Shown: one piece after another, positions 1-10,205 of the stretch | Numbering within the stretch: the stretch's first letter is position 1 | Layout of the letters: the number at the start of each line of letters is the position of its first letter | DNA from: Rhynchonema sp. JSB1_4 | Lineage: Eukaryota > Nematoda > Chromadorea > Monhysterida > Xyalidae | DNA length: 64,000 nt | Direction of reading: 5' to 3' | Assembly (NCBI GenBank): GCA_030248065.1 | Contig: JASAMV010002339.1 | Coordinates: 62,001 to 126,000 of the forward strand | Translations under genes and position numbers: made by a program | The notes under the pieces: generated by a model | What the model saw: only the letters and a program-made list of their open reading frames with translations | What the model was told of the DNA's origin: nothing | The model's database searches: none

Positions 1-234
1 TAAACCATAATTCGGCAACAAATAAAAAGCGAAACCAAATAGAAACAGAAAGTCAGTTAGTGCAACGACCATGCATGTGCCGTGCAAAAAGCTGAAGTAT
101 TGCAGAAATAGGACACATTCTGGAACACACTCATGTGATGGTTTCGTGCTGTGAGTGGATGGTTCATGTTTAATCGGACTGCAGCGTTTTGGGGAAAATA
201 ATACTCAAAAAACAAAATGAACTGAACGACCCAC

Positions 235-1109
<875 letters not shown>

Positions 1110-1297
1110 TCAATTATTTGTGGTTGGTGTCGTCGATTGGATTTCAGATTCAAACTAAGAGGCCGCGAACCACGCACAAGCACTCCGGCCAAATCGATCA
1201 CCCGCAATGGCTGGCTGAAGCAGAAGTTTACTGTGACTGGCAATGGAAAGAGCCGATACAAATGCAGCACCGCTCGGTCCGGCGCAGGGTCTCAGGT

Positions 1298-1557
1298 ACC
1301 GTAAAAACCTAAATAAAATACAAGGGGGCTCTATTACTTCACTGACCCGAATCTGAAAAATTGTTCCCAGAAATACCCTAAAAAGGGGGTTAGAAAGGAA
1401 GTTTTTTTGATGGCCGTCAAAAATGCCGAAAAAACGCACAACGTACAAAAAACGAACAACAAACGTGCATAAATGTACCTGTGCACCACTATCAAGCCTT
1501 AAGGGGATGTTACTTAAGGAGGGGCTCTATTCCGGGGGGGCTCTATTAATTCACTGA
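1298..1557. mobile_element. TA-target MITE family H, copy H1 (one end only)
   Basis: The left end reads TA then CCGTAAAAACCTAAATA, followed by G-rich blocks ending in GGCTCTATT and CACTGACCC and a body shared with H3 (10237-10656). No matching right terminus is seen, so this copy looks truncated. It lies just upstream of PFKFB exon 1. Confidence 0.6.
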
Positions 1558-1700
1558 CCCAGAGGTCGCCGCAATCGGGTCGGGACGGGTTTGGCCGGCC
1601 CGACCCGGCCCGAGCCCCCAAATCTCCGGCCCGGCCCGGCCCGAACCCCCAAATCTCCGGCCCGGCCCGGGCCGAATTTTTGGCTCAGATTTTAACCCAA
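1558..1700. repeat. CAGAGGTCGC repeat, G/C-rich (partial)
   Basis: Starts CAGAGGTCGCCGCAATCGGG and continues as repeated GGCCCGGCCCG blocks. Related sequence starts near 10022 and 46106. The CAG start suggests another hAT-like MITE family, but no closed copy with a target duplication was found. Confidence 0.4.
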
Positions 1701-1949
1701 TTTTTGTCATAGTTTTTGCGATTTTTTTGAACCTATTTTTTTGGTTGAAAACAACAGTGTTGCAGGGGGGTGGGGGTCCCCCCAGGTCAGTGTTGGAGGT
1801 ACTCTGGAGCAGTGTTGGAGGTACTCTGGAGGGGGATACCTACTGTACCGCGCTCGGAGAGGGGGATACCTACTGCACCAGAACCGATCGCCTGGGGGGT
1901 TCGGTTATGTACCTAGGGGGTTAGGTTTTGGGGTGAAAATAGGAACTAC

Positions 1950-2761
1950 ACTGGCGGCAACCTACTGTACCACCCAAAATGCGGGGCGGCAACCTACCTA
2001 CTGTACCAGCCGAGCTAGGGGGGTCGTACCACTTGGGGGATCATCTGGAAACCGAATTTTTTTATGGCTAAATACTGAAGAAAATGTAGCCTAAAACACT
2101 AATTTCGCGCGCAGCGCGCGATTTTTCGCCTATTTGCAGACAAATATGCTAATTTTATGCAATTTTAAGCCAAAAATGAATGTTTTGGGTGAAAAGTTAG
2201 GTGGGGCGGCAACCTACCTACTGTACCAGGGGAGGGGCGGCAACCTACCTACTGGACCAGGTGAGGGGCGGCCAGTGTTGGAGGTGGGGGTTTGGGGGGG
2301 TAGCCCCCCAGTACAGCAGGTATCCCCCTCGCCTGGTACAGTAGGTATCCCCCCCGATGTTTGGCATGGTACAGTAGGTATCCCCCCGATTTTCACCCCG
2401 GTACAGTAGGTATCCCCCCCGATTTTGCCCCAAAAGTGCCAATTTTTGACCAAAATGGCCAAAATTAGTGCAAAATCAGTGGTTTTTACCTCAAATTACC
2501 CGAATACGCGCGCAAATACTACGTTTTCACACGATTCCACACATAATAAACACATAAAAAATTTTCACCCAAAACCTAACCCCCCCCCAGGTACATAACC
2601 CCCCCAGGCCATCGGCTCTGGTACAGTAGGTATCCCCCCTCTCCGAGCGCGGTACAGTAGGTATCCCCCCTCCAGAGTACCTCCAACACTGGGGGCGGCA
2701 ACGGGCAACCTACCTACTGTACCAAGGGGGGACCCCCCACTCCCCCCCCAGCTACACCATT
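1950..2761. mobile_element. hAT-like MITE family C, copy C1, split by F2
   Basis: Carries the motif GGCGGCAACCTACCTACTGT several times and a CGCGCGC-AGCGCGCG palindrome near 2106-2120. The right end is AGCTACACCATTG. The left terminus is altered compared with C2 at 3932. F2 sits inside it between two copies of GGGGCGGC. Confidence 0.65.
2273..2691. mobile_element. hAT-like MITE family F, complete copy F2
   Basis: A 419-bp element with TIRs CAGTGTTGGAGGT and CCTCCAACACTG. It is flanked by an exact 8-bp duplication GGGGCGGC (2265-2272 and 2692-2699), which marks insertion into C1. The motif GGTACAGTAGGTATCCCCC occurs four times at the left and twice at the right, all in the same orientation. 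No coding capacity. Confidence 0.85.
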
Positions 2762-3205
2762 GATTTGAGGTAAAAAGTACTGATTTTACACTAATTTTGG
2801 CCATTTTGGTCAAAAATTGGCACTTTTGAGGCAAAATCGGGGGGATACCTACTGTACCGGGGTGAAAATCGGGGGGGATACCTACTGTACCTTGTACCAT
2901 GCCAAACATCGGGGGGATACCTACTGTACCACGCGAGGGGGGATACCTACTGTACTGGGGGGCTACCCCCCAAACCCCATCCCAACCTCCAACACTGTCC
3001 CAGTCCCAGGTACAAAGGTAGGTAGGTAGGTTGGTATTCTGGGTAGGTAGGTCGCCGCCCGGCGGCTAGTACAGTAAGTTGCGATTTTCGGCTCAAAATG
3101 GTATAAATCTATAAAATCGGTACTTTTCACTCCAAATAGGCGATAAATCGTGTGCTACGCGCAAATTTCGACCTGAAAGATTTTGTTCCCCCCTAGCCCG
3201 GCCGA

Positions 3206-3371
3206 CCGTAAAAACCTAAATAGAGCCCCCCCCCCCGGAATAGAGCCCCCCTCGGAATATCGATCGAAAATAACGCCGGATTTGGAACGCTCTCGCTGAG
3301 AAACGAAAATAATTTTTTGAAAATGGGGTCAGTGAATTAATAGAGCCCCCCTTGTATTTAGGTTTTTACGG
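3206..3371. mobile_element. TA-target MITE family H, short copy H2
   Basis: A 166-bp copy with CCGTAAAAACCTAAATA at one end and its inverse at the other, lacking most of the body seen in H3. It is an internal deletion derivative. Confidence 0.75.
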
Positions 3372-3451
3372 TAGGTTGCCGTCCCACATTTTTGGTGGTA
3401 CAGTAGGTTGCCCCCCCGCCTGGGTAGCACCCTTGGGGGCAGTGCTGTGGC

Positions 3452-3931
3452 CAGTGTAGTACTTGGTCAGGGTGTTGACGATAGATAGATTGGGACCCGA
3501 AATGTGTTGACGATAGATAGATGACCCAAGTCCGAAATCTGGGGGGGGGGTCGACCCAAACTTGTTGACGATAGATAGATGGTGGGGGGGTCGCCAAAAA
3601 TCAAGGTATAGTATAGTGTACTAAGTAGGTAATAATGTGTAAATATTAATGAAAATGTACTTAGATGTACTAAATCCGCGCGTAGCGCGCGATTTTTTGC
3701 CTATTTGGGGTGAAAAATACCGATTTTGAGCCATTTTGAGTCAAAAATGCCAATTTTGGGTTCGAAATGTGTTGACGATAGATAGATTGTTCCCAAAATT
3801 TGTTGACGATAGATAGATTAGCCCATAAGTGTTGACGATAGATAGATGAAATCAAAAAGTGTTGACGATAGATAGATGAATTTGGGGGGGACCCCCCCCC
3901 CCACCCCCCCCCCCCCCCAAGTACTACCCTG
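3452..3931. mobile_element. hAT-like MITE family A, copy A1 (inverted)
   Basis: A 480-bp element with TIRs CAGTGTAGTACTTGG and CCAAGTACTACCCTG. The motif TGTTGACGATAGATAGAT occurs seven times, in one orientation at both ends. Near 3677 there is a CGCGCG-TAGCGCGCG palindrome. The target duplication is not clear for this copy. Confidence 0.8.
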
Positions 3932-4345
3932 CAGTGGTGTAGCTACCCAGGTGCAACCTACTGTACCACCCAAAATGCGGGGCGGCAACCTACCTACTGT
4001 ACCGGCCGAGCTAGGGGGGGGGTCGTACCACTTGGGGGGGGGGGTCATCTGGAAACCGAAATTTTTTATGTCTAAATACTGAAGAAAATGTGGCCTAAAA
4101 CACTAATTTCGCGCGCAGCGCGCGATTTTTCGCCTATTTGCAGACAAACATGCTAATTTTATGCAATTTTAAGACAAAAATGAATGTTTTGGGTGAAAAG
4201 TTAGGTGGGGCGGCAACCTACCTACTGTACCAGGGGAGGGGCGGCAACCTACCTACTGTACCAGGCGAGGGGCGGCAACCTACCTACTGTACCTAGGGGG
4301 GGGGACCCCCCCCACTCCCCCCCAGCCAGACATTCACAAATATAT
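3932..4345. mobile_element. hAT-like MITE family C, copy C2
   Basis: Starts CAGTGGTGTAGCTACCC and carries several GGCGGCAACCTACCTACTGT motifs and a CGCGCGCAGCGCGCG palindrome near 4112. The expected right terminus AGCTACACCACTG is replaced by unrelated A/T-rich sequence near 4330, so the right end is decayed. Confidence 0.65.
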
Positions 4346-4704
4346 GTAATATATGTAATTTGTTACATATATCATTATGGGAGTTACATATATTATTTTA
4401 ATATATGTACCTAATATATGTAATATATGTACCAAATATTTTTGAAAACTCGGCAACCCCCCTATATTTCTGGAAAACTTCAATGTTGAAAAACGCGTTT
4501 TTACGCATGTTCCGGTAGACGCACACTGTCACCCCCGCTGCAGTGTGTTGACCGACCCCGGCACACCACATGCGTGATGGATGAGTGTGCTTTTGCCAGC
4601 AGGTACTTTAAGTGCAGGGGTGGTGGGGCACACCTCCCCGATCCCTTTAGCGTGTATCACGTGCATCATATTCCACTCAGTGTAGTTCCTGGGGCCTGGG
4701 GGAG

Positions 4705-5458
4705 CAGTGCTGTGTCTGGGGGAGGGGCCCCCAAATGGTGCCCTGACCGCCCTCCCCGACCTGGTACACTACCCCCTACCCGCCCCACTCTGGTTTGGTT
4801 GGTACCCTACCCGCCCCGATTTTTTCCCTCAAAATGCCCAATTTTTGGTAAAAAAACCCAAATTTTTTCTGAAAACCCTTAAAAATGCAAAAAATTGCGC
4901 GCTGCGCGCGCTATACATGTATGTACTTTATAGCAAATAAAAATAGGCACCCGAAAAAAACTTGTATGTGCCCTACCTGCCCCGAAAATCTCCCCCCCCC
5001 CAAACTGAGTCGCCCCCATAATTCCAGGCAGTGCTGTGGCTACTTTTGCGGGGCGGGCAGGGTACATTGGTGGAAAAATCAGGGGCGGGTAGGGGGTAGT
5101 GTACCTGGGATCTTGGGGGGGGGGAAATCCGGGTTGGGGGGAGGGGGGCAGATTGTTCGGGGCGGGTAGGGTACAATACAAGTTTTTTTGGGTGCCTATT
5201 TTTATATGTTATAAAGTGCATATATCGCGCGTAGCGCGCGATTTTTCGGTCGAAATTTGGTCATTTTTGACCGAAAAATGGGCATTTTGAGGGTAAAAGT
5301 CGGGGCGGGTAGGGTACCAGAGCGGGGCGGGTAGGGGGGTAGTGTACCAGGGCGGGGCGGGTAGGGTACCATTGGGGGACCTCCACCTCCCCCCAGCCAC
5401 AGCACTGATTCCAGGCACACTACCCCCAACCCGCCCCGCCAAAGTAGCCGCAGCACTG
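4705..5458. mobile_element. hAT-like MITE family B, outer copy B1, split by B2
   Basis: Left end CAGTGCTGTGTCTGGGG, right end AGTAGCCGCAGCACTG. Carries GGTACCCTACCCGCCCC-type motifs and a GCGCGCTGCGCGCGC palindrome near 4898. B2 is inserted in it between two copies of ATTCCAGG. Confidence 0.75.
5029..5407. mobile_element. hAT-like MITE family B, complete copy B2
   Basis: A 379-bp element with TIRs CAGTGCTGTGGCT and AGCCACAGCACTG. It is flanked by an exact 8-bp duplication ATTCCAGG (5021-5028 and 5408-5415). GGGGCGGGTAGGGTACC motifs lie near both ends in one orientation. The core holds a CGCGCGTAGCGCGCG palindrome at about 5226. It is inserted into another member of its own family. Confidence 0.88.
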
Positions 5459-6190
5459 CTGGGGGGGACGTCTGTTCCCCCTCCATCATGACAGTTATGA
5501 ATGAACCTACTGTTATTGGAACTTGAGCAGAGGTTCTGGTGTGGCTGTGGTGTGATGGTGTCAGTCGGCGATCGGCGTCAGCCAACTTGATGATATGTAT
5601 ATGTGCATGCAAACAGCATTGCAGAAAACAGAATTGTACATTCCAAAATATGAAAAACGCCTCAAGTGGGCGGAAACAAACAACACAATGATGTTTAGTG
5701 ACACTTTCGATGCCTTCCAAAAAAACTGGGCAACCCCCTTTTTTGCGGGTAAAAAAACCGGCAACCCCTCTATTTTTTCCAATGCCAAAAAAATTGGTAC
5801 ATATATTATTTTGGCTCCCGTGAATGTCTGCCCCCAGCTACACCATTGCTACCCTGGCTGTGGCTACTTTTGCGGGGCGGGTAGGGTACATAGGTGGAAA
5901 AATCCGGGGCGGGTAGGGGGGTAGTGTACCTGGGATCTTAGGGGGGGGGGGAAATCCGGTTTGGGGGGGGGAGGGGGGGAGATTTTTCGGGGCGGGTAGG
6001 GTACAACACAAGTTTTTTCGCGTGCCTGTTTTATGTACTAAAAAGTACATATATCGCGCGCAGCGCGAAATTTTTTGCACTTTTTAGGGGTTTCGGTCGA
6101 AATTTGGGCATTTTTGACCGAAAAATGGGCATTTTGGGGGTAAAAATCGGGGCGGGTAGGGTACCAAGGCGGGGCGGGTAGGGGGTAGGG

Positions 6191-6618
6191 TATACTTGCG
6201 TATTTTTCCGCAAAATATATTTTTGGAAAAAAAACCGTTTTTTTTCCGAAAAAAAAACCGTTTTTTTCCAAATATTTTTCCAGTACTTAAGGCTACCCAT
6301 GGTCCAAAAACGCCTATTTTGGAGAAAATTTTGTCGGGAAATGGCCTGAAACATGCTAAAAATGCACTTGGAGATTAAAAAGTGCTCATTTTGAACTGTT
6401 TAGCACCGATTTACATTAGTTTTGACAACATCCTTTCGTAACCCTTGAAAATATTTCGGAAATTTTTGAAAAAAAAACCGTTTTTTTTCCAAAAGTTGCC
6501 ACTTGGAAAAATTTCCGGAAAAATAAAAACGTATTTTTCCGGGCCTCGGAAAAAAACGGTTTTTTTTTCGGTTTTTTTTTCCGAAAAACAAACGGTTTTT
6601 TTCCGGCCCGCAAGTATA
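6191..6618. mobile_element. palindrome-rich MITE family E, copy E1
   Basis: A 428-bp element from TATACTTGCG to CGCAAGTATA. It contains many hairpins of the form CCG plus a T run facing an A run plus CGG. GGGTAGGG flanks both sides, but this string is common here, so a TA duplication is also possible. A second copy lies at 41233-41643. Confidence 0.8.
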
Positions 6619-6678
6619 GGGTAGGGTACCAGAGCGGGGCGGGTAGGGGGGTAGCGTACGAGGCCGGGGCGGGTAGGG

Positions 6679-7092
6679 CAGTGTAGTTCCTGGGGGGGGG
6701 GGAGGGGGGGACCCCCCTCGGGTACGTCTGTTCCCCCTCCGAGGTACGCCTGCCCCACTGTTCCCCCTCCGGCCGGGTACGTCTGCTCCCCCAATTTTTT
6801 CCTAAAATGGGCAAATTTAGGCCTAAAATAGGCATTTTTAGGCATAAAATGAGTGATTTTTAGGTCAATGTCGTCAAAAATCGCCAAAATACCCTTTTTA
6901 TAGGGGATTTTTCGTAAAAGAAGGCAAAAATAGTCCAATTTTTCGACCTCAAAAAATGACTTTTTTCCGTCCCCCCCCCCCAAATTGGGACTTCCCCCCC
7001 CCCCTTCCCCCCCCCCAGGTAGGTACGTCTGTTCCCCCTCCGAAAATAGTGGAGGGTACGTCTGTTCCCCCTCCGGACCAGGAACTACACTG
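6679..7092. mobile_element. hAT-like MITE family D, complete copy D1
   Basis: A 414-bp element with TIRs CAGTGTAGTTCCTGG and CCAGGAACTACACTG. It is flanked by an exact 8-bp duplication GGGTAGGG (6671-6678 and 7093-7100). The motif GGTACGTCTGTTCCCCCTCC, with slight variants, occurs three times at the left and twice at the right. Confidence 0.88.
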
Positions 7093-7129
7093 GGGTAGGG
7101 TACCAACCATTGGGGGGGACCCCCACCCC

Positions 7130-7619
7130 CAGGGTAGTACTTGGGGGGGGGGGGGGGGGGGGGGGGCGGCCCCCGCCCCCCCCCAAATTCATCTATCTAT
7201 CGTCAACACTTTTTGATTTCATCTATCTATCGTCAACACTTATGGGCAAATCTATCTATCGTCAACAAATTCTGGAAACAATCTATCTATCGTCAACACA
7301 TTTCGACCCCAAAATGGGTATTTTTGCCTCTAAATGGCTCAAAATCGGTATTTTTGTCCCAAATAGGCAAAAAATCGCGCGCTACGCGCGGATTTAGTAC
7401 GTCCATATACATTTCCGTTAATATTTACACATTATTACCTACTTAATGCACAATACTATACCTTGATTTTTGGCGACCCCCCCCCCACCATCTATCTATC
7501 GTCAACAAGTTTGGGTCGACCCCCCCCCCCAGATTTCGGACTTGGGTCATCTATCTATCGTCAACACATTTCGGGTCCCAATCTATCTATCGTCAACACC
7601 CTGACCAAGTACTACACTG
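7130..7619. mobile_element. hAT-like MITE family A, complete copy A2
   Basis: A 490-bp element with TIRs CAGGGTAGTACTTGG and CCAAGTACTACACTG. It is flanked by an exact 8-bp duplication CCCACCCC (7122-7129 and 7620-7627). ATCTATCTATCGTCAACA occurs four times at the left and three at the right in one orientation. A CGCGCGCTACGCGCG palindrome is in the middle. Confidence 0.9.
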
Positions 7620-7764
7620 CCCACCCCCCCCAGCCACAGCACTGCTTGGGGGATGGATCCAGATGGTTGCAAGGTAACCCCCTACCTAGCGCTAGCCAGC
7701 CTACAGAGTGGGCCTAAAAATCGGTATTGTGCCGTGCCATTCTTTCTCCGGATCTGGTCTGGTT

Positions 7765-8235
7765 CAGGGTAGTACTTGGGGGGGTGGGGGGGGTCCCCCC
7801 TCCAAATTCATCTATCTATCGTCAACACTTTTTGATTTCATCTATCTATCGTCAACACATATGGGCAAATCTATCTATCGTCAACAAATTTTGGGAACAA
7901 TCTATCTATCGTCAACACATTTCGAACCCAAAATTGACATTTTTGCCTCAAAATGGCTCAAAATCGGTATTTTTCACCACAAATAGGCAAAAATCGCGCG
8001 CTACGCGCGGATTTAGTACATCTATACACATTTTCATTAATATTTACACATTATTACCTACTTAGTGCACTATACTATACCTTGATTTTTGGCGACCCCC
8101 CCCACCATCTATCTATCGTCAACAAGTTTGGGTCGACCCCCCCCCCAGATTTCGGACTTGGGTCATCTATCTATCGTCAACACATTTCGGGTCCCAATCT
8201 ATCTATCGTCAACACTCTGACCAAGTACTACACTG
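7765..8235. mobile_element. hAT-like MITE family A, complete copy A3
   Basis: A 471-bp copy with the same ends and motif array as A2. It is flanked by an exact 8-bp duplication GTCTGGTT (7757-7764 and 8236-8243). This copy sits outside other recognised MITEs. Confidence 0.9.
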
Positions 8236-8297
8236 GTCTGGTTGGTTGCTTGGTTTAGATTCTCTTTCGTTTGGTTTTCCCGTTCTGGGTCCGTCTG

Positions 8298-8490
8298 TGG
8301 GCGATATTTTCGAAACAGTGCAAAGGACAGTTGGGTTGGGTCTGGGTGTAAAACAACGGTCGGCGCTCGGCGGAAAGCTCGGTGTGAGAAAATTCGGTGC
8401 AGGCTTGGCGCAAACTTAAAACATTGCACGCTGACCAAGCAGCAGACGCGAGTTTCCAAACGAAAGTTCAAGCTTGACAGTCCGCTCTGT
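8298..8490. mobile_element. inverted-repeat element family J, copy J3 (partial)
   Basis: The left end GGGCGATATTTTCGAAACAG matches J1 (40983-41210). The inner part shares the GCAGACGCGAGTTTC segment, in reverse, with J2 near 49440. No closing terminus is seen. Confidence 0.5.
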
Positions 8491-8505
8491 AAGTGCAAGC
8501 GTGCC

Positions 8506-8727
8506 GGGAAGACTGATTACAAATAAAACGGATAAAGCTGATAAACCTGATAAACCCGACAAAGCTGCGCTGGGGGGAAGACTGATTACAAATAACCCGG
8601 ATAAAGCTGATAAACCTGATAAACCCGACAAAGCTGCGCTGGGGGGAAGACTGATTACAAATAATCCGGATAAAGCTGATAAACCTGATAAACCCGACAA
8701 AGCTGCGCTGGGGGGAAGACTGATTAC
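8506..8727. repeat. 69-bp minisatellite, about 3.2 copies
   Basis: GGGAAGACTGATTAC recurs at 8506, 8575, 8644 and 8713, a fixed 69-bp step. Each unit contains A-rich blocks such as GATAAAGCTGATAAACC. The unit length is a multiple of three, so the array is open in one frame, but no gene is inferred. A single diverged unit lies at 48388-48466. Confidence 0.9.
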
Positions 8728-9437
8728 GGATCGAAAAATAAAACGGATAAACCCGAATCGGTAGTGGGACGGTTCGTTCCCAGTACTGAACCGCCCTTGC
8801 TATTTCAGGCATATTTGGCCCGATTTGGTGGAGGATCAGTTTAATTGAAAAAAAGCAAAGAAAATTTGTCTTTTCAGAGCTCATGCTGTTTTTCTGCTCA
8901 TGTCATAATATATAGTAAATTTCCAAATTCGCTGCCGCACAGTGAAGTACGCCCCATGGTTAATGTCACGTTCTGAACCCGAAAATCAACTTGTGAAACA
9001 TTCGGACAGCCAACACACACGCAGCTTGCCGGCCAGCCAGGCAGCTGCGCGCAATGTTTCAGAACCGCGCATGGTTAGCGTTCGGGTTTATAACTTGACA
9101 TTAATTATGGGGCGCACCTTACTGTGCGGCAGCAAATTTGGAAATTTACTATACCACTGACGTGTGACTTCTTGGCAGCCGCAGACGTCTCTATTTTTTG
9201 CTGTCTGTGTAGCTCGTGAAGACAAACTCCTTGTTTGTGACACTCACACATCCGATATAGCACACCATTTTTAACGAAGCTACACCACCAAATTGTGCGA
9301 ACAACATTCGACAAACAACACACAAGAAACAAGCTGTTATTTCAGCTCACCCAGCCCAACATTGTCACACGCGCACAACACGCCGGCCATACGCACGTTC
9401 CGCGTAATTCTGTCAGCGTAATCAGTCTTCCCCCCAG
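8709..9437. mobile_element. candidate DNA element with 20-bp perfect TIRs
   Basis: CTGGGGGGAAGACTGATTAC at the left, where it is the last unit of the 69-bp minisatellite, is matched by its exact reverse complement at about 9417-9436. About 730 bp are enclosed, including family K copy K1. The target duplication cannot be judged because the left flank is repetitive. Confidence 0.55.
8911..9153. mobile_element. inverted-repeat MITE family K, copy K1
   Basis: A 243-bp element from TATAGTAAATTTCCAAATTC to GGAAATTTACTATA, with an extended imperfect inverted repeat including GCTGCCGCACAGT and ACTGTGCGGCAGC. A second copy, K2, lies at 51417-51674 and forms most of an intron. Confidence 0.8.
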
Positions 9438-10190
9438 CTGCCCAACCCAGGAAGGCTGATTATATGTATGCTATAGCACGCGTAATCTGGCTCGTCAATT
9501 CACGTAAATTTTTCTCTTGGAGATTCTCATATGTAATTTATATAGTAGCGACCAATATTAATACATACAATAGGCACATTGGTGCGCGGCGATCGTATTC
9601 GAAAGTTTTCATGATCTTAGATCCTGTAGTGCATCGCACTTGTCTTTCCAGATTCCAGGACTCTATCTTTCAAGTGTCGGAGAATGCAAATCAAATGCCA
9701 CCAGCACCACCCTCCCAACCCAAATCAAATCTGGTCGAGTCGAGCCCGAGTCCACCAAACCAATTTGGTGCACCGCGCTTGAGTTTTGAATGTATAGGGA
9801 TGAACGGGCGGAGACAAATTGAAGAGAAATTCGGAACATTTTTATAAAAAAGCTACCTGGTCTTGTATGGTAATTACTATTTGTTTGTTTTTTTCATTTT
9901 GTTTTTTTATTTCTTTTGTGTTTTTTATGTCGAGTGACTAATGGGTCAGTAACTTATATCCTCGGATAAAAACCTTTTTCCCCGAAAAAACGTTTTTAAA
10001 CACCGCCGTAAAAACCCACACCAGACCAGAGGTCGCAATCGGGCCGGGGCGAGCCGCTATTTTGGGCATTTGGCTCGAGCCGGGCTGGGCCGGAGATTTG
10101 GAGGCTCGGGCCGGGCCGGTCTTAGTATCTTTTGTCAAAATTACTAAGATTTCTGACCGATTCGGCAAGTAAGTGATCAGTACTTGTCTA
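9438..10190. other. gene-free stretch
   Basis: No gene is recognised here. A 127-codon open frame at 9464-9847 resembles no family I know and lacks support. A CAGAGGTCGCAATCGGGCCG repeat starts near 10022 and runs to about 10140. Confidence 0.5.
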
Positions 10191-10205
10191 TCTGAATCCA
10201 GTGTA

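Larger units (their letters stand above)
1810..2997. mobile_element. hAT-like MITE family F, outer copy F3, split by a nested element
   Basis: Terminal inverted repeat CAGTGTTGGAGGT at the left and its complement CCTCCAACACTG at the right. The subterminal motif on this strand is GGGGGATACCTACTGTACC, repeated near both ends. The middle is occupied by family C copy C1, which itself holds F2. A 22-bp direct duplication of the left end (1788-1809 and 1810-1831) precedes it. No clean 8-bp target duplication was found for this outer copy. Confidence 0.6.
4678..5484. mobile_element. hAT-like MITE family D, broken copy D4, split by B1
   Basis: The left end CAGTGTAGTTCCTGGGG is at 4678. The family D motif CGTCTGTTCCCCCTCC reappears at 5469-5484 after the nested B1 and B2. 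The right half of the element, including the closing TIR, is missing. Confidence 0.6.
5853..7644. mobile_element. hAT-like MITE family B, copy B3, holding three nested elements
   Basis: The left end CCCTGGCTGTGGCTACTTTT is a slightly altered family B terminus. The right end CCCAGCCACAGCACTG closes at 7644. Between them lie E1 (6191-6618), D1 (6679-7092) and A2 (7130-7619). Removing these leaves a normal family B element with GGGGCGGGTAGGGTACC motifs. Confidence 0.75.

Noticed and set aside
1727..8258. Protein-coding genes in the MITE nest (many open frames of 60-230 codons)
   Set aside because: The frames are repetitive translations of the motif arrays (for example runs of IYRQH or YLLYQ), occur on both strands and match no family. 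They are shadows of the repeats.
8474..8764. A 23-residue repeat protein encoded by the 69-bp array
   Set aside because: The frame is open only because the unit is a multiple of three; there is no start context, splice signal or extension beyond the array.
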